A stretch of 64,000 nucleotides of DNA from Litoribacillus peritrichatus (lineage in GTDB: Bacteria > Pseudomonadota > Gammaproteobacteria > Pseudomonadales > Litoribrevibacteraceae), in the NCBI RefSeq assembly GCF_039537985.1, contig NZ_BAABBN010000007.1, positions 434,001-498,000 of the forward strand, written 5' to 3'. The notes beneath the pieces were generated by a model. That model did no database searches. It saw nothing but the letters and a program-made list of their open reading frames with translations, and was not told where the DNA came from. Positions 47,130 through 56,308 of the stretch are shown in pieces. The translations under genes and the position numbers were made by a program. Every line of letters begins with the position of its first letter. The first letter of the stretch is position 1.

Positions 47130-48130
47130 TGGATACAGTGACTTCCCATCAGCCATTCATAAAAAGCCCTTTCATTTCAGAGATGATCAAATTGTTTGAT
47201 GTTCTACGGTATAAAAAACAACATTTTGGAGTTGCTTCCTGCTTGTTGCTTACCGGTGAATCTGGAAGTGGAAAAAGTGCTCTTGCCGAATACTATGTTA
47301 AGAAGAACCCTGTTGTTGAGCTGGATGAACGAACCCATATTCCAGTTCTTCATTTTGAGCTAAAGGCTATTTCCACTCCGTTAGAATTTTTACGGTCTTT
47401 ACTGATCGCAATTGGTGATCCTCAGCAAGGAATGGGAGCGAGAAATCAAGGCGAGCTCTACGGTCGATTGATTACCTTGATTGACGTGGTTGGTATAGAG
47501 CTTCTTATTCTTGATGAAATTCAAGTCATCATTGAGCGACGTAGCGCTAAAGTGGTGACTGGTATCGCTGACATATTCAAAGATCTTATTAAAGATACCG
47601 AAATTCCAATCGTTTTTATGGGGATGCCTTGGAGCAAATATCTTGTTGATTCCAACCAGCAGTTGAAACGGCGTATTTCATATCGTCATGTTGTCCCGCC
47701 TTTTCGTATAAGTCAAAAGAGTGAACGTGATAACTATCGGCGACTATTAAAGCTGTTATCAGATGCTTACCGAATATCCGATGAAATGAAATTAGAAGAG
47801 ATCCCCGTTACATATAGGATTTTTGCTGCTACAAGCGGAAACTTATCAGCTACGGCTGGTCTGATTAGTGACACCTATATGCTTTCTAAAATGGAAGGTA
47901 AGCCTATAAATTTGAAGCTTTTTGCTGATGTGGTGCGTAGCTTTGGTGTGGATGATAGCTTCAATCCATTTTTGTTGCCGTTAGAGCAACTAGAGTTACG
48001 GGAGCTTATTGTTCATTCCGATTGGCACTTTGGTTACCGAGCCAATAAAAATTCAATTGTTGATGCTGAGTATGCTACATACGGGATCTCCAATGGAGGA
48101 AGGGTTTATTGTTTGGACGGTGTTGCCTAG
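47129..48130 (+). CDS. tnsC: TnsC/TniB-type AAA+ transposition regulator
   Basis: ATP-dependent matchmaker between transposase and target selector. It has 333 residues from the ATG at 47129, closer in size to TniB than to Tn7 TnsC. Walker A is GESGSGKS at 43-50, Walker B LLILDEIQ with Asp129-Glu130, sensor 1 VFMGMPWSK and an arginine-rich KRRISYR block follow. The start overlaps the extended tnsB stop; an upstream GTG at 47114 would sit inside the tnsB tail. tniQ follows ten bases later. Confidence 0.9.
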   Translation: MDTVTSHQPFIKSPFISEMIKLFDVLRYKKQHFGVASCLLLTGESGSGKSALAEYYVKKNPVVELDERTHIPVLHFELKAISTPLEFLRSLLIAIGDPQQGMGARNQGELYGRLITLIDVVGIELLILDEIQVIIERRSAKVVTGIADIFKDLIKDTEIPIVFMGMPWSKYLVDSNQQLKRRISYRHVVPPFRISQKSERDNYRRLLKLLSDAYRISDEMKLEEIPVTYRIFAATSGNLSATAGLISDTYMLSKMEGKPINLKLFADVVRSFGVDDSFNPFLLPLEQLELRELIVHSDWHFGYRANKNSIVDAEYATYGISNGGRVYCLDGVA

Positions 48131-48140
48131 TTTCTAAAAT

Positions 48141-49208
48141 ATGAAGTTAATTTATAGAGGTAGGAAAAAAAATGATGAGTTTATCTTTGACTATGTTGCT
48201 CGGATTGGTCGAAGTAACGGTTATACAAATATCAAAAAATTTGAAAAATCGATAATTGACTATTTTGAGCATGAGAGCGAGGTGATCAATAATGATTTAA
48301 ATAAAAATGCGATACCTAGACTGGCAATGGAGAGACTTTTTAGTCGGAACATAGAGTTAGATGAGTCACACAGATATATGCATTCTCGACGTTATATTTG
48401 GTCTAAGGTATCAGGTAAATGTGAAAAATGCTTAAGAGAAGTTTCTTACACTAGGTTCTATTGGAGGTTGAATAGTTATCGCTACTGTCATGTACATGGA
48501 GATCCAATATTTCCAGAAGGTATAGCTGAAAATGGAGTTATTAATACGATTCCAAAATTACTTCCTAAAGATCTTTGTGAGTCGATAGTTAAGTTTTATG
48601 AGGACTCTGATTCTATTCAGAATTCGGTGTTGAATGAAGTTGAGAGGTTCTATGTAGACCAGTCAATAGTTAGTTCATTAGTTTTTTATTTTTCTTCATG
48701 CGGAATTCCTGAGCAATCAGCAAATTCTCTACGAGAAGCCATCTGGAATGCTAAGCTAATTGGATTGTCTGCTTCAGATAGAATTCAAAATATTGCGAAG
48801 TTGTTTAGCTATTACACAGGGACGGAAGTTTTTTGGTTGAGGATGATAACACTCACAGAAAGATCTTATCTAAAGCATACTCTAGCAATTAAAGGACATT
48901 GGTTTTCTGTGGAGGGAGAATATTGGCGATATTGTCACTTTTTAATGGGGACCGACATTAAGCTTGTTGAGATATTTACAAAGGTAAGTGGGTTTAGAGA
49001 ACGAAAGGAAATGGAAAGTGTTACTGTTGCCGGTGTCATTGAGAACTTTTCGAGTATTACTGATGAGACTGAAAAAAATATTAAGATGGCAATATTTGCT
49101 TTAAGAGGAATTAAAAGTTGGGTGTCAGAGTGCCAGAAATCAGAAGATCTATTTAAAAAGAAAAACCCTCATCAGGTTTACATGGGTAACCTGAATAGAT
49201 TTGTTTAG
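48141..49208 (+). CDS. TniQ-family target-selection protein, first copy
   Basis: Protein of 355 residues, diverged but with the TniQ layout. It opens MKLIYRGRKKNDEFIFDYVARIGRSNG, matching the DESL-x-SYL-x-RIA start of TniQ, and holds a zinc-finger pattern Cys94-x2-Cys97 and Cys116-x2-His119 with WRLNSYRYCHVHG. The rest is helical, without the winged-helix repeats obvious in the second copy. Position between tnsC and a second TniQ suggests either a second targeting route, as TnsE provides in Tn7, or a partner of the larger TniQ. Strongly AT-rich. Confidence 0.78.
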   Translation: MKLIYRGRKKNDEFIFDYVARIGRSNGYTNIKKFEKSIIDYFEHESEVINNDLNKNAIPRLAMERLFSRNIELDESHRYMHSRRYIWSKVSGKCEKCLREVSYTRFYWRLNSYRYCHVHGDPIFPEGIAENGVINTIPKLLPKDLCESIVKFYEDSDSIQNSVLNEVERFYVDQSIVSSLVFYFSSCGIPEQSANSLREAIWNAKLIGLSASDRIQNIAKLFSYYTGTEVFWLRMITLTERSYLKHTLAIKGHWFSVEGEYWRYCHFLMGTDIKLVEIFTKVSGFRERKEMESVTVAGVIENFSSITDETEKNIKMAIFALRGIKSWVSECQKSEDLFKKKNPHQVYMGNLNRFV

Positions 49209-49235
49209 GGCCATTATATGATATAGGGTGAGTTA

Positions 49236-49769
49236 ATGTTGCTGGCTAGACCTATATTAAAAAACGACGAGTGTTTAGTTAGTTATTTGATTCGGATTGC
49301 GGAGAAAAATGGCTTTAAACATATTGGCCATCTTCTGCATTACGCTGGTCTAAATTGGAAAAATAATCGAGCTCCTATCCATCAGATTCTATCTGGTGAA
49401 TTCCCTATAACGCCATTGCTCTTGGCTATCGGCTTGTCTGAATGTCACTCCAAGCTTGCTTCCACCTACCAGTCTTTCGAACGTGAAATAGATACTCCTC
49501 ATATCCTTGTTAAATATCCACGGGTTTGCCCGGAATGTCTCGAAGAGCTTGGATATTGCAAATATCAATGGGTTTTGCTTCCTGTATTGGCCTGTACTAG
49601 GCACAAAAAAATTCTGGTAGATGTAAACTCCGCTACGGGCAAAAACCTCGGTTGGTACCGTCAATACCTAAATAGATTTGATGGTGAAGACAACCCGATA
49701 AAAGCGATCGGAATACATGCGCCACCGAGTCTAATACAACAATGCCTATATATCGTAAACGAGCCATAA
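49236..49769 (+). pseudogene. TniQ/TnsD-type target selector, 5' part, cut by IS66
   Basis: N-terminal 173 codons of a TniQ protein. LLARPILKNDECLVSYLIRIAEKNGF is the TniQ opening and the zinc finger is Cys98-PE-Cys101 with Cys120-TR-His123. The genuine frame ends at 49754, where the IS66 element enters; the last four residues (VNEP) come from IS DNA. The 3' part resumes after the duplicated TATATATC at 52100. Before insertion the gene would have encoded about 491 residues, the size of a TnsD-like selector. Confidence 0.88.
49747..49754. repeat. IS66 target duplication, left copy
   Basis: TATATATC directly before the IS end at 49755; identical copy at 52092-52099. Eight bases is the IS66 family size. 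Confidence 0.95.
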
Positions 49770-49835
49770 ACCCCATCTAATACACTCTTTCCTTATTGAT
49801 TATTCTTTCCTCTGTTTTCAATCGAGGAAATTTCA

Positions 49836-50132
49836 ATGACTAACCAACAAAAGTTCGAATTCTGGACAAACCATTTTAAACAGTGGAAAGCCGGTAGCTT
49901 AACGCGTGAAGCTTACTGTAAGAAGCATGGTTTATCTGTGGCCAGTTTCGGGAATTGGCGAACCAAAGTTAAACGCGCTCAGCAACCGAATAAGTTGATC
50001 CCGGTGATCACTAAACCAACTCAATCCTCTGATCCTAATATTTCCGTTGTGCTAAAGGATGGCGTTCGCATTGAAGCGCCCCTGGCACTCTTATCCGACG
50101 TACTTCGTCTGATTCAAACAGGACAAGCCTGA
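49836..50132 (+). CDS. tnpA: IS66 accessory protein TnpA
   Basis: First small gene of IS66, 98 residues. It has a helix-turn-helix opening (FEFWTNHFKQWKAGSLTREA, then YCKKHGLSVASFGNWRTK) and a C-terminal ISVVLKDGVRIEAPLALL block. Its stop overlaps the start of tnpB. It is needed with tnpB for IS66 transposition. Confidence 0.92.
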   Translation: MTNQQKFEFWTNHFKQWKAGSLTREAYCKKHGLSVASFGNWRTKVKRAQQPNKLIPVITKPTQSSDPNISVVLKDGVRIEAPLALLSDVLRLIQTGQA

Positions 50133-50488
50133 TGTTACGGCCAGCAGACCACATTCAAGTCTATCTTTATGCCGACTGCGTGGATATGCGTAAATCCATT
50201 GATGGCTTGTCCTCATTGGTGGAGCAAGAATTGGATCTCAACCCAATGTCGAACGCCTTGTTTGTCTTTTGCAATCGCCGTCGAGATAAAATCAAACTGC
50301 TGTACTGGGAACGAAACGGCTTTGTACTTTGGTACAAACGGTTGGAGAAACAACGTTTTAAATGGTTATCTCAAATTGAGTCTGACTGCATCGAGCTGGA
50401 TGGTTATCAGTTAAACTTACTCTTAGATGGCCTGGATATCTTCAACAATAAACCTCATCAAACATTACACTTTCAATCGGTCAGTTAA
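50132..50488 (+). CDS. tnpB: IS66 accessory protein TnpB
   Basis: IS66 Orf2 protein of 118 residues. IQVYLYADCVDMRKSIDGLSSLV and FCNRRRDKIKLLYWERNGFVLWYKRLEKQRF are the diagnostic blocks. It begins at the last base of tnpA, showing translational coupling, and appears intact. Confidence 0.94.
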   Translation: MLRPADHIQVYLYADCVDMRKSIDGLSSLVEQELDLNPMSNALFVFCNRRRDKIKLLYWERNGFVLWYKRLEKQRFKWLSQIESDCIELDGYQLNLLLDGLDIFNNKPHQTLHFQSVS

Positions 50489-50549
50489 TCATGTGATGGT
50501 ATTTATGTTCTTTAGGGTATTCATGCCCTTCAGGGTATAATCCATCGCC

Positions 50550-52069
50550 ATGAATACACACCTGAACTCTCCTTTGCCGAATGATCCCGAAGCTTTAAAG
50601 CAGCTTGTATTAGAGCAGCAGTCTCGCATCGCCCTGCTTGAAGAACTGGTCATACTGTTCAAATCCAAACAGTTCGGAAAAAGCTCTGAAAAATCACCGA
50701 ATCAAGCCGAACTGTTTGATGAGGCTGAAGTCGAAGCGAATGATCAAGCGCCTGTGGCTGCGGAATCTGTTTCTGCAGAGGAAGGTCATAACGAACCTTC
50801 TAACGCGAAAGCCAAATCGGGTCGTAAACCTTTGCCTAAATCACTGCCTCGAGTTCGTGTGGAATATGACGTACCAGAGCATCTGAAAGTCTGCGAATGC
50901 GGTTGTCAGAAAGTCTTAATTGGTGAAGACATCAGTGAGCAACTGGACATCATTCCGGCGGTGGTTCAGGTTATCCAGAGCGTTCGAAAGAAATACGCAT
51001 GCAAAACCTGCGAAACAGGCGTCGTCACCGCAGAGCTTCCTAAGCAGCCCATTCCAAAAAGCAATGCCTCTCCGGGTTTATTAGCGCACATTGCAGTGGC
51101 CAAATATCAGGATGCGTTGCCATTGTATCGAATAGCCGCCATCTTCAATCGCTTAGACGTACATTTACCACGAAATACGCAAGCGCGTTGGATGATCCAA
51201 TGCAGCAAACTTCTGCAGCCATTGTACAACCTAATGAATGATCGCTTAATGAGCAGCGGTTACATTCATATGGATGAGACCACCGTTCAAGTCCTGAAAG
51301 AACCGGATAAGCCCCCGGAAAGTAAAAGTTATATGTGGGTACGTCGAACCGGTGGCCCAGACAAACCCCGTCATTTTATTTGATTACGCGCCCAGCCGGA
51401 AAGGCTTGGAGGTGGAACAACGCCTGCCCGATTATCAAGGGTATCTTCAAACCGACGATTACGCCGGTTATTATAAAACAGGCAATGAACAAGGCATCAC
51501 CCACTTGGGATGCATGGCTCACGCCCGCCGGAAGTTTATTGAAGCGCAAAAAACCGCACCGAGTAAAAACGGCAAGCAGACCAAAGCGGATATGGCGATC
51601 ACTATGATCAAAGTGCTGTATGTCATCGAAAAGTCCATCAAAGACAAACCGGTTGATGAGCGTTATCGAATCCGCCAGGAAAAGAGTGTCCCTCAGCTGA
51701 AAAAAATCCGAGCCTGGCTGGATAAATCCATGGCTCAAACCTTACCGAAAGGGAAAACAGGGCAAGCCCTCAGTTACCTGAATAACAACTGGGAAAAGCT
51801 GACGCTTTATACCGAAGACGGTCGACTGAATATTGATAATAATCCGGTTGAAAATGCCATCCGACCATTCGCGATTGGCCGTAAAAACTGGATGTTCAGT
51901 AACTCGCAACAAGGCGCAAACGCCAGTGCCATGATGTACAGCATCATAGAAACGGCGAAAGCCAATAAGCTTGNNNNNNNNNNACTGTGAAAAACTGAAC
52001 GACTTTGAAAAATTACTGCCTTGGAATGTTGAACTTGAGGTGGTACCAGAGCCGACAGTTCAAAACTAG
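50550..52069 (+). pseudogene. tnpC: IS66 transposase TnpC, frameshifted and crossed by an assembly gap
   Basis: IS66 DDE transposase. The N-terminal zinc-finger part (CECGCQKV, KYACKTCETGVV) and the core (YIHMDETTVQVL, YLQTDDYAGY, GCMAHARRKFIEA, NNPVENAIRPFAIGRKNW) are all present but in two frames. After GGPDK the first frame runs to TGA at 51383; the second resumes with VILFDYAPSRKG. Removing one C from the four at 51366-51369 joins them. The Ns at 51974-51983 replace part of the segment before CEKLNDFEKLLPWNVE, which ends the gene at 52069. The frameshift may be real or a base-calling fault near a poorly assembled repeat. Confidence 0.9.
51974..51983. other. Assembly gap of ten Ns
   Basis: Ten Ns inside tnpC. 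IS66 transposases normally have roughly twenty residues between ANKLEPY-like sequence and the LPWN tail, so the missing stretch is probably longer than ten bases. Confidence 0.95.
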
Positions 52070-52091
52070 ATGTGGTTTGTTGATCGCTTAC

Positions 52092-53056
52092 TATATATCG
52101 AAGCGCTACTTGCAGGTAAACAGCCAGGTAGCTCAAGCCCTGCTGTGCTGATGGGGTTGGAATTTAGGGAAGTGCTTAGCCTGATTCATTTCGTAGCACA
52201 TTATCAAACGCGATTGCAGGGTGGTGGATCATTTAACCCTGTTGCATTGCGAAACTATGAATTAGCCCATGTTTACGAACAAGTATGGGGAATGCTACAA
52301 GCATGGCCAGACAACTTTTATTCACTGCTAGGCCAGTATGTTGACCGGCCAATGAGCACCAAAGGTCAAGCTGGTTTAAATAAGCACTTTAGAGATCTGT
52401 ACGAACGCTTACATCGGCAACAAGAGAATCGAGGCATTGCTCGCATTAAGGCAGAATTTGATCGATACATTGAGGAATATTGGCCTGGCGTTTTGGAGCC
52501 GGAGCGGATCACCCGAATACAGCTAGCGTCAGCAACACGAAATATTATTTCCAAAAAGGAAGCTGCCCGTATACTGGGATCTCGCCTCGAAAGGATTGAT
52601 AATCTTGTTCAGCAGGGGCGTATAACGCCGGTTGTCTTCAAAGGTAAGGCGCATTATCAGCGGAATCAGGTGGAAGCGCTTGCGAATGAAATATCGTCAA
52701 ACTGGACGATGGCCGAAGCCTGCGAAGCCCTTGAAGTAACCCGGTACCAACTCAAACAGCTCCTGGATGCAGGAGTTATCCCTGCACTACAAAAGCCGGA
52801 TAGTCTGAATCGAGACTGGATTGTCGATAAACTAGGCTGCCTTGACCTCATTAGTGTGCTGCGGAGCAATGCTCGCAAGTCAGAGCCTCCTTCGGGTGCT
52901 GTATCTATGGCGGGTGCCCAGCGCCAAGGGTATTCAATAGTCCAACTTGTTTTGTCTATGCAGAGTGGCGAACTTCAGTATAGTGTTGCTGCCGATGGTG
53001 ATGCCACAACAAGCCTAAAACAATTCTTCGGCTTTAAAAACAACAAGATGGCGTAA
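52092..53056 (+). pseudogene. TniQ/TnsD-type target selector, 3' part, after IS66
   Basis: Remainder of the split tniQ. It starts with the second TATATATC, then continues in the same frame as the 5' part: EALLAGKQPGSSSPAVLMGL and so on, 318 residues to TAA. Two winged-helix-like stretches are visible (KKEAARILGSRLERIDNLVQ with GRITPVVFKGKAHY, and TMAEACEALEVTRYQLKQLL with DAGVIPAL), as expected for the DNA-reading half of TnsD. An apparent ATG at 52070 lies inside the IS end and is not a real start. This half would be the likely reader of the parE attachment sequence. Confidence 0.88.
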
Positions 53057-53223
53057 CTCTACCTTAAACGCTTGGTAAGCGGTGGCTTTTTCTGGGGGCT
53101 AGTCACGCATGCCATTTGATATTGGGACGTTGCTCAAAAACTGCCTATTTGCCCTTGTGCGATCCATTCTTTCTATATAAATTAGCTAAATTATCTAGTA
53201 GTTACAGTCGTGCAGGCTAAAAA

Positions 53224-53463
53224 ATGAACGAGAACGACATTTACGGGCGCATCAAACAGGTTCTGGCTGATGCCCCTCGCAATCAGTACACCGCCGAGCT
53301 GCATCTGCAAATGATCAAATATGCCGATGAGCTAAAGAACATTACCGCCAAAGAGTTTTGTGAAGGGGTGGGCCTGCGAAGCAGTTTTGGTACGGAATTT
53401 AGCAAAATGCGCAATCTGACTCAGCGCCTGAAAGCTGCCGGGCTCGATACAGCCAAACTATAA
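53224..53463 (+). CDS. Small HTH-like protein preceding the hsdM remnant
   Basis: Protein of 79 residues, MNENDIYGRIKQVLADAPRN at the start and KEFCEGVGLRSSFGTEFSKM in the middle, consistent with a small DNA-binding helical domain. Genes of this kind occur just before hsdM in type I restriction loci (recalled, not searched), and here 52 bases later hsdM begins. It probably regulated the locus. It is intact and may persist as a regulator of the downstream trlF-albA_2 pair. Confidence 0.7.
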   Translation: MNENDIYGRIKQVLADAPRNQYTAELHLQMIKYADELKNITAKEFCEGVGLRSSFGTEFSKMRNLTQRLKAAGLDTAKL

Positions 53464-53515
53464 CGACTCAAATTTAATCGTGCTGGGCCAATGCTCGGCA
53501 CTGTGAGGAATAACC

Positions 53516-53629
53516 ATGGCCATTAAGAAGACCGAACTTTACTCCTCCCTTTGGGCCAGCTGCGACGAGCTGCTGATTGGTAAGACACGCTTGGTGCAAC
53601 CGATAAATAAGGAGTCACAACATGGCTGA
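53516..53629 (+). pseudogene. hsdM: hsdM remnant (first codons only)
   Basis: MAIKKTELYSSLWASCDEL is the canonical start of the type I restriction methylase HsdM. After codon 19 the family continuation (RGGMD...) is missing and unrelated sequence runs to TGA, overlapping the trlF start by eight bases. The rest of hsdM and any hsdS gene have been deleted. Confidence 0.82.
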
Positions 53630-56282
53630 CCAACAGCAAAGTTATAAAAAAGCTCGCTTTTTTAAATGTGCGTTGCAGGTTAATCCAGTGGGTTATATTC
53701 AATACCGTGGCCAACAGCAGGCTCTGTCTGAATCTGACTATAACCAGCAGTTGTTAAATGCTGCACTGGAGGCAGGCATTGAGATTATCGGTTTGGCTGA
53801 TCATGGCTCTATAAATGGCTACGAAGAAATAAGAGATTTATTTCAATCGCATAACATCGTGGTGTTTCCCGGTTTTGAAATTGCCTCCAGTGAAAAAGTT
53901 CACTTAGTCTGTTTGTTTAACGAATCCACCACGGCAGATTTAATAAAAATGCATTTGGGCGCGTTAGGTGTAGATATTAATCAGCCTGCGGCGCCTGTAC
54001 AAAAGTCTGCAATTGATATTATCAATTACGTCAATGAAAAAAGCGGTTTCATATACGCTGCGCACTGCACCAATGACGATGGTGTATTAAAGCGTCGGAT
54101 GAACCATGTTTGGCAACATAAAGGGCTACTGGCTGCTCAAATTCCAGGTTCTATCGAAGATTTAAACGGTGTTGAAAGCGATTTTTACCGCAAAGTATTC
54201 CTGAACAAAGAGGCTAATTATAAGCGTGAACGGGAAATGGCCGCGATTAACGCGGCTGATGTTGAGGCACCTGAAAAAATAAAAGAAGCTGGGGCTTCCT
54301 GTTTAATCAAGATGACCAAGCCTTGTTTTGACTCGTTTAAACAAGCATTTTTGGATGCAGGCTCAAGGGTTCGTTTAAATTCCGATAAGCCGGAAAACTA
54401 TGCATCTGCCCTTGAGCGTATTCGCTTTGTTGGCGGTTATCTGGACGGAGTTGATATTGAGTTGTCTGACCATCTAAATGCTGTTATTGGCGGCCGTGGT
54501 ACGGGCAAATCAACCTTGTTGGAGTGTATTCGCTACGCATTCGCGTTGGAACCTAAGACTCAAAACGCGTTAAAACAGCATAAGAGTGTGATTGATACCA
54601 ACCTTGGCAAAGAGCGGGGGTTGGTTGAAATTACGCTGCGCTCAGCCGTACTGCATGGCCGTAAATTCACAGTCAGTCGAAAATATGGCAACCAACCTGT
54701 GGTGGTGGATGAACAAGGCAATGTTTCTCCTTATCACCCCACCGATCTGCTGCCGGGCATAGAGCTTTACGGGCAAAATGAAATCTATGAAATGACCCGC
54801 GATGAGCATAGCCGCAATCAGCTTATAGAACGCTTTTTGGAGGGGGAACACGAGCAATTCGATGCCGATATTGCCAAGGTGCTGGCAAAACTGAAAGAAA
54901 ATCGAGAATCCATCAAGCGTGCCCTGAGTCAAAAAGACGATGTTGAAGCAGAGGTGGAACGCTTGCCCAAGTTGTTGGATCAAGCTAAACAGTATCAAGC
55001 ATTAGGGATTGAAGAAAAGCTGAAGATTATTCCTAAGCTCGAAAAAGAGAAACAGTTGAATGCGCGTGTTGATGAAGATGTGACTCACGTAAAAGACGCC
55101 ATTGAAGCACTTAAAGACAGCTTGCCTGATACGGTTTTTTTAAGTGATAGCGCATTGGATGGCTTGCCTCATGCTGATTTATTTAGGCCGCAGCGTATGG
55201 TGTTGGACGCCTTAAAAGCAGGTGTACAGCAAGCGCTAGTGCAACTGGAACAGCTTGCTTTGAACGCAGATACACAGTTGGCACCGCTTAAGCAGTCGTT
55301 GTTGGAAAGACAGCAGACTGAAGAGCAGAATTTAGAAAAAGCCTTTAAAGATATTCCTGCAAGCCAAGGAAAAACGGGGCGTCAAATTGGCGCAGAGTAT
55401 CAGACACTGCTGAAGCAAATTGAGCAGATCAGACCCAAGCAAACCACGTTGCAACATCGTCAGGCGCAAATTGACGAGTTGTACGGCCAGCGCAAAAAGC
55501 TATTACTGGAGTTGGATCAGCATACTAGCGCCAGAGCGACCAGTATTTTGAAGTCAGTCAAACGCTTAACGCGAAAGCTGGAGCAAAAGGTTCGGCTTAC
55601 CTTGCAGCCGGAAGGGAACCGCCAAGCGTTTGTTGATTTTCTTAGCGAATGCAGTTTAGAAGGCGTAGGGTCTAAGCGCTTGGCTTGGGTGTTGGATGGC
55701 GATTTTTCACCTAGTAATCTCGCTGCGACTATTCGCCAGGGAGAAACAGAATTAGCCCAGAACTTCGGCATCACTGGTACGGTTATTACCGCCTTAACCC
55801 GATTGCCAGAAATAAAGCTCTTAGAGCTGGAAGAGCTGCAACTGCCCGATACTATGGCCATTGAACTGAATGTGACCCATGGCGAGCGAGAGGCGGTATT
55901 TCGCCCTATTGATGACTTATCGACGGGGCAGCAGTGTACCGCTGTTTTGCATCTGTTGCTTTTGGATAATCAAGATCCTTTGATTTTGGATCAACCGGAA
56001 GACAATTTGGATAACGCATTTATTGCCGAACGTATTGTCGCAGAACTTCGCAGAGCAAAACTAAGCCGCCAATTTCTGTTTGCCACACATAACGCCAATA
56101 TTCCAGTATTCGGTGATGCAGAATGGATAGGTGTGTTAAGTGTTGAAGATAATAAAGGGATGATTTTGCCAGAGCAGCAAGGGGCTATTGATGTACCCAA
56201 AGTTCAAGAGCTGGCAGCCGATATTTTGGAAGGCGGCAAGAGTGCGTTCAATCAGCGCCGTGAGAAATACGGTTTTAATTGA
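53622..56282 (+). CDS. TrlF-type PHP domain plus ABC/SMC-like ATPase
   Basis: Large 886-residue protein. An N-terminal PHP-like domain (ADHGSINGYEEI, VVFPGFEI, VHLVCLF, YAAHC) is followed by an SMC/RecF-like ATPase with Walker A GGRGTGKST at 290-298, long coiled coils around 420-690, signature DDLSTGQQC and Walker B LILDQPEDNLDN near 790. The first PHP metal motif (HxH) is absent: that position reads CALQVNP. Such proteins occur in defence islands, often inside type I restriction operons. AAGGAG precedes the ATG. It overlaps the next frame region and is probably co-transcribed with it. Its target is unknown. Confidence 0.85.
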   Translation: MADQQQSYKKARFFKCALQVNPVGYIQYRGQQQALSESDYNQQLLNAALEAGIEIIGLADHGSINGYEEIRDLFQSHNIVVFPGFEIASSEKVHLVCLFNESTTADLIKMHLGALGVDINQPAAPVQKSAIDIINYVNEKSGFIYAAHCTNDDGVLKRRMNHVWQHKGLLAAQIPGSIEDLNGVESDFYRKVFLNKEANYKREREMAAINAADVEAPEKIKEAGASCLIKMTKPCFDSFKQAFLDAGSRVRLNSDKPENYASALERIRFVGGYLDGVDIELSDHLNAVIGGRGTGKSTLLECIRYAFALEPKTQNALKQHKSVIDTNLGKERGLVEITLRSAVLHGRKFTVSRKYGNQPVVVDEQGNVSPYHPTDLLPGIELYGQNEIYEMTRDEHSRNQLIERFLEGEHEQFDADIAKVLAKLKENRESIKRALSQKDDVEAEVERLPKLLDQAKQYQALGIEEKLKIIPKLEKEKQLNARVDEDVTHVKDAIEALKDSLPDTVFLSDSALDGLPHADLFRPQRMVLDALKAGVQQALVQLEQLALNADTQLAPLKQSLLERQQTEEQNLEKAFKDIPASQGKTGRQIGAEYQTLLKQIEQIRPKQTTLQHRQAQIDELYGQRKKLLLELDQHTSARATSILKSVKRLTRKLEQKVRLTLQPEGNRQAFVDFLSECSLEGVGSKRLAWVLDGDFSPSNLAATIRQGETELAQNFGITGTVITALTRLPEIKLLELEELQLPDTMAIELNVTHGEREAVFRPIDDLSTGQQCTAVLHLLLLDNQDPLILDQPEDNLDNAFIAERIVAELRRAKLSRQFLFATHNANIPVFGDAEWIGVLSVEDNKGMILPEQQGAIDVPKVQELAADILEGGKSAFNQRREKYGFN

Positions 56283-56308
56283 GCACTTGTGCCCCTTGGG
56301 AGAAAAGC

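Larger units (their letters stand above)
49755..52091 (+). mobile_element. IS66-family insertion sequence
   Basis: An element of 2337 bases as assembled (true length unknown because of ten Ns). The ends are inverted repeats starting GTAA: 20 of the first 25 bases match between the left end and the reverse of the right end, both running to ACC-x-CATCTA. It has the three-gene IS66 layout tnpA-tnpB-tnpC and 8-bp target duplications. It sits inside the second tniQ in the same orientation. Confidence 0.95.

Noticed and set aside
51352..51990. Second tnpC reading frame as a separate transposase gene
   Set aside because: It continues the IS66 tnpC core after a one-base frameshift in a C run and has no start or ribosome site of its own.
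52070..52099. ATG at 52070 as start of an independent 328-residue gene
   Set aside because: The ATG and first codons lie in the IS66 terminal repeat; the real frame is the 3' half of the split tniQ.
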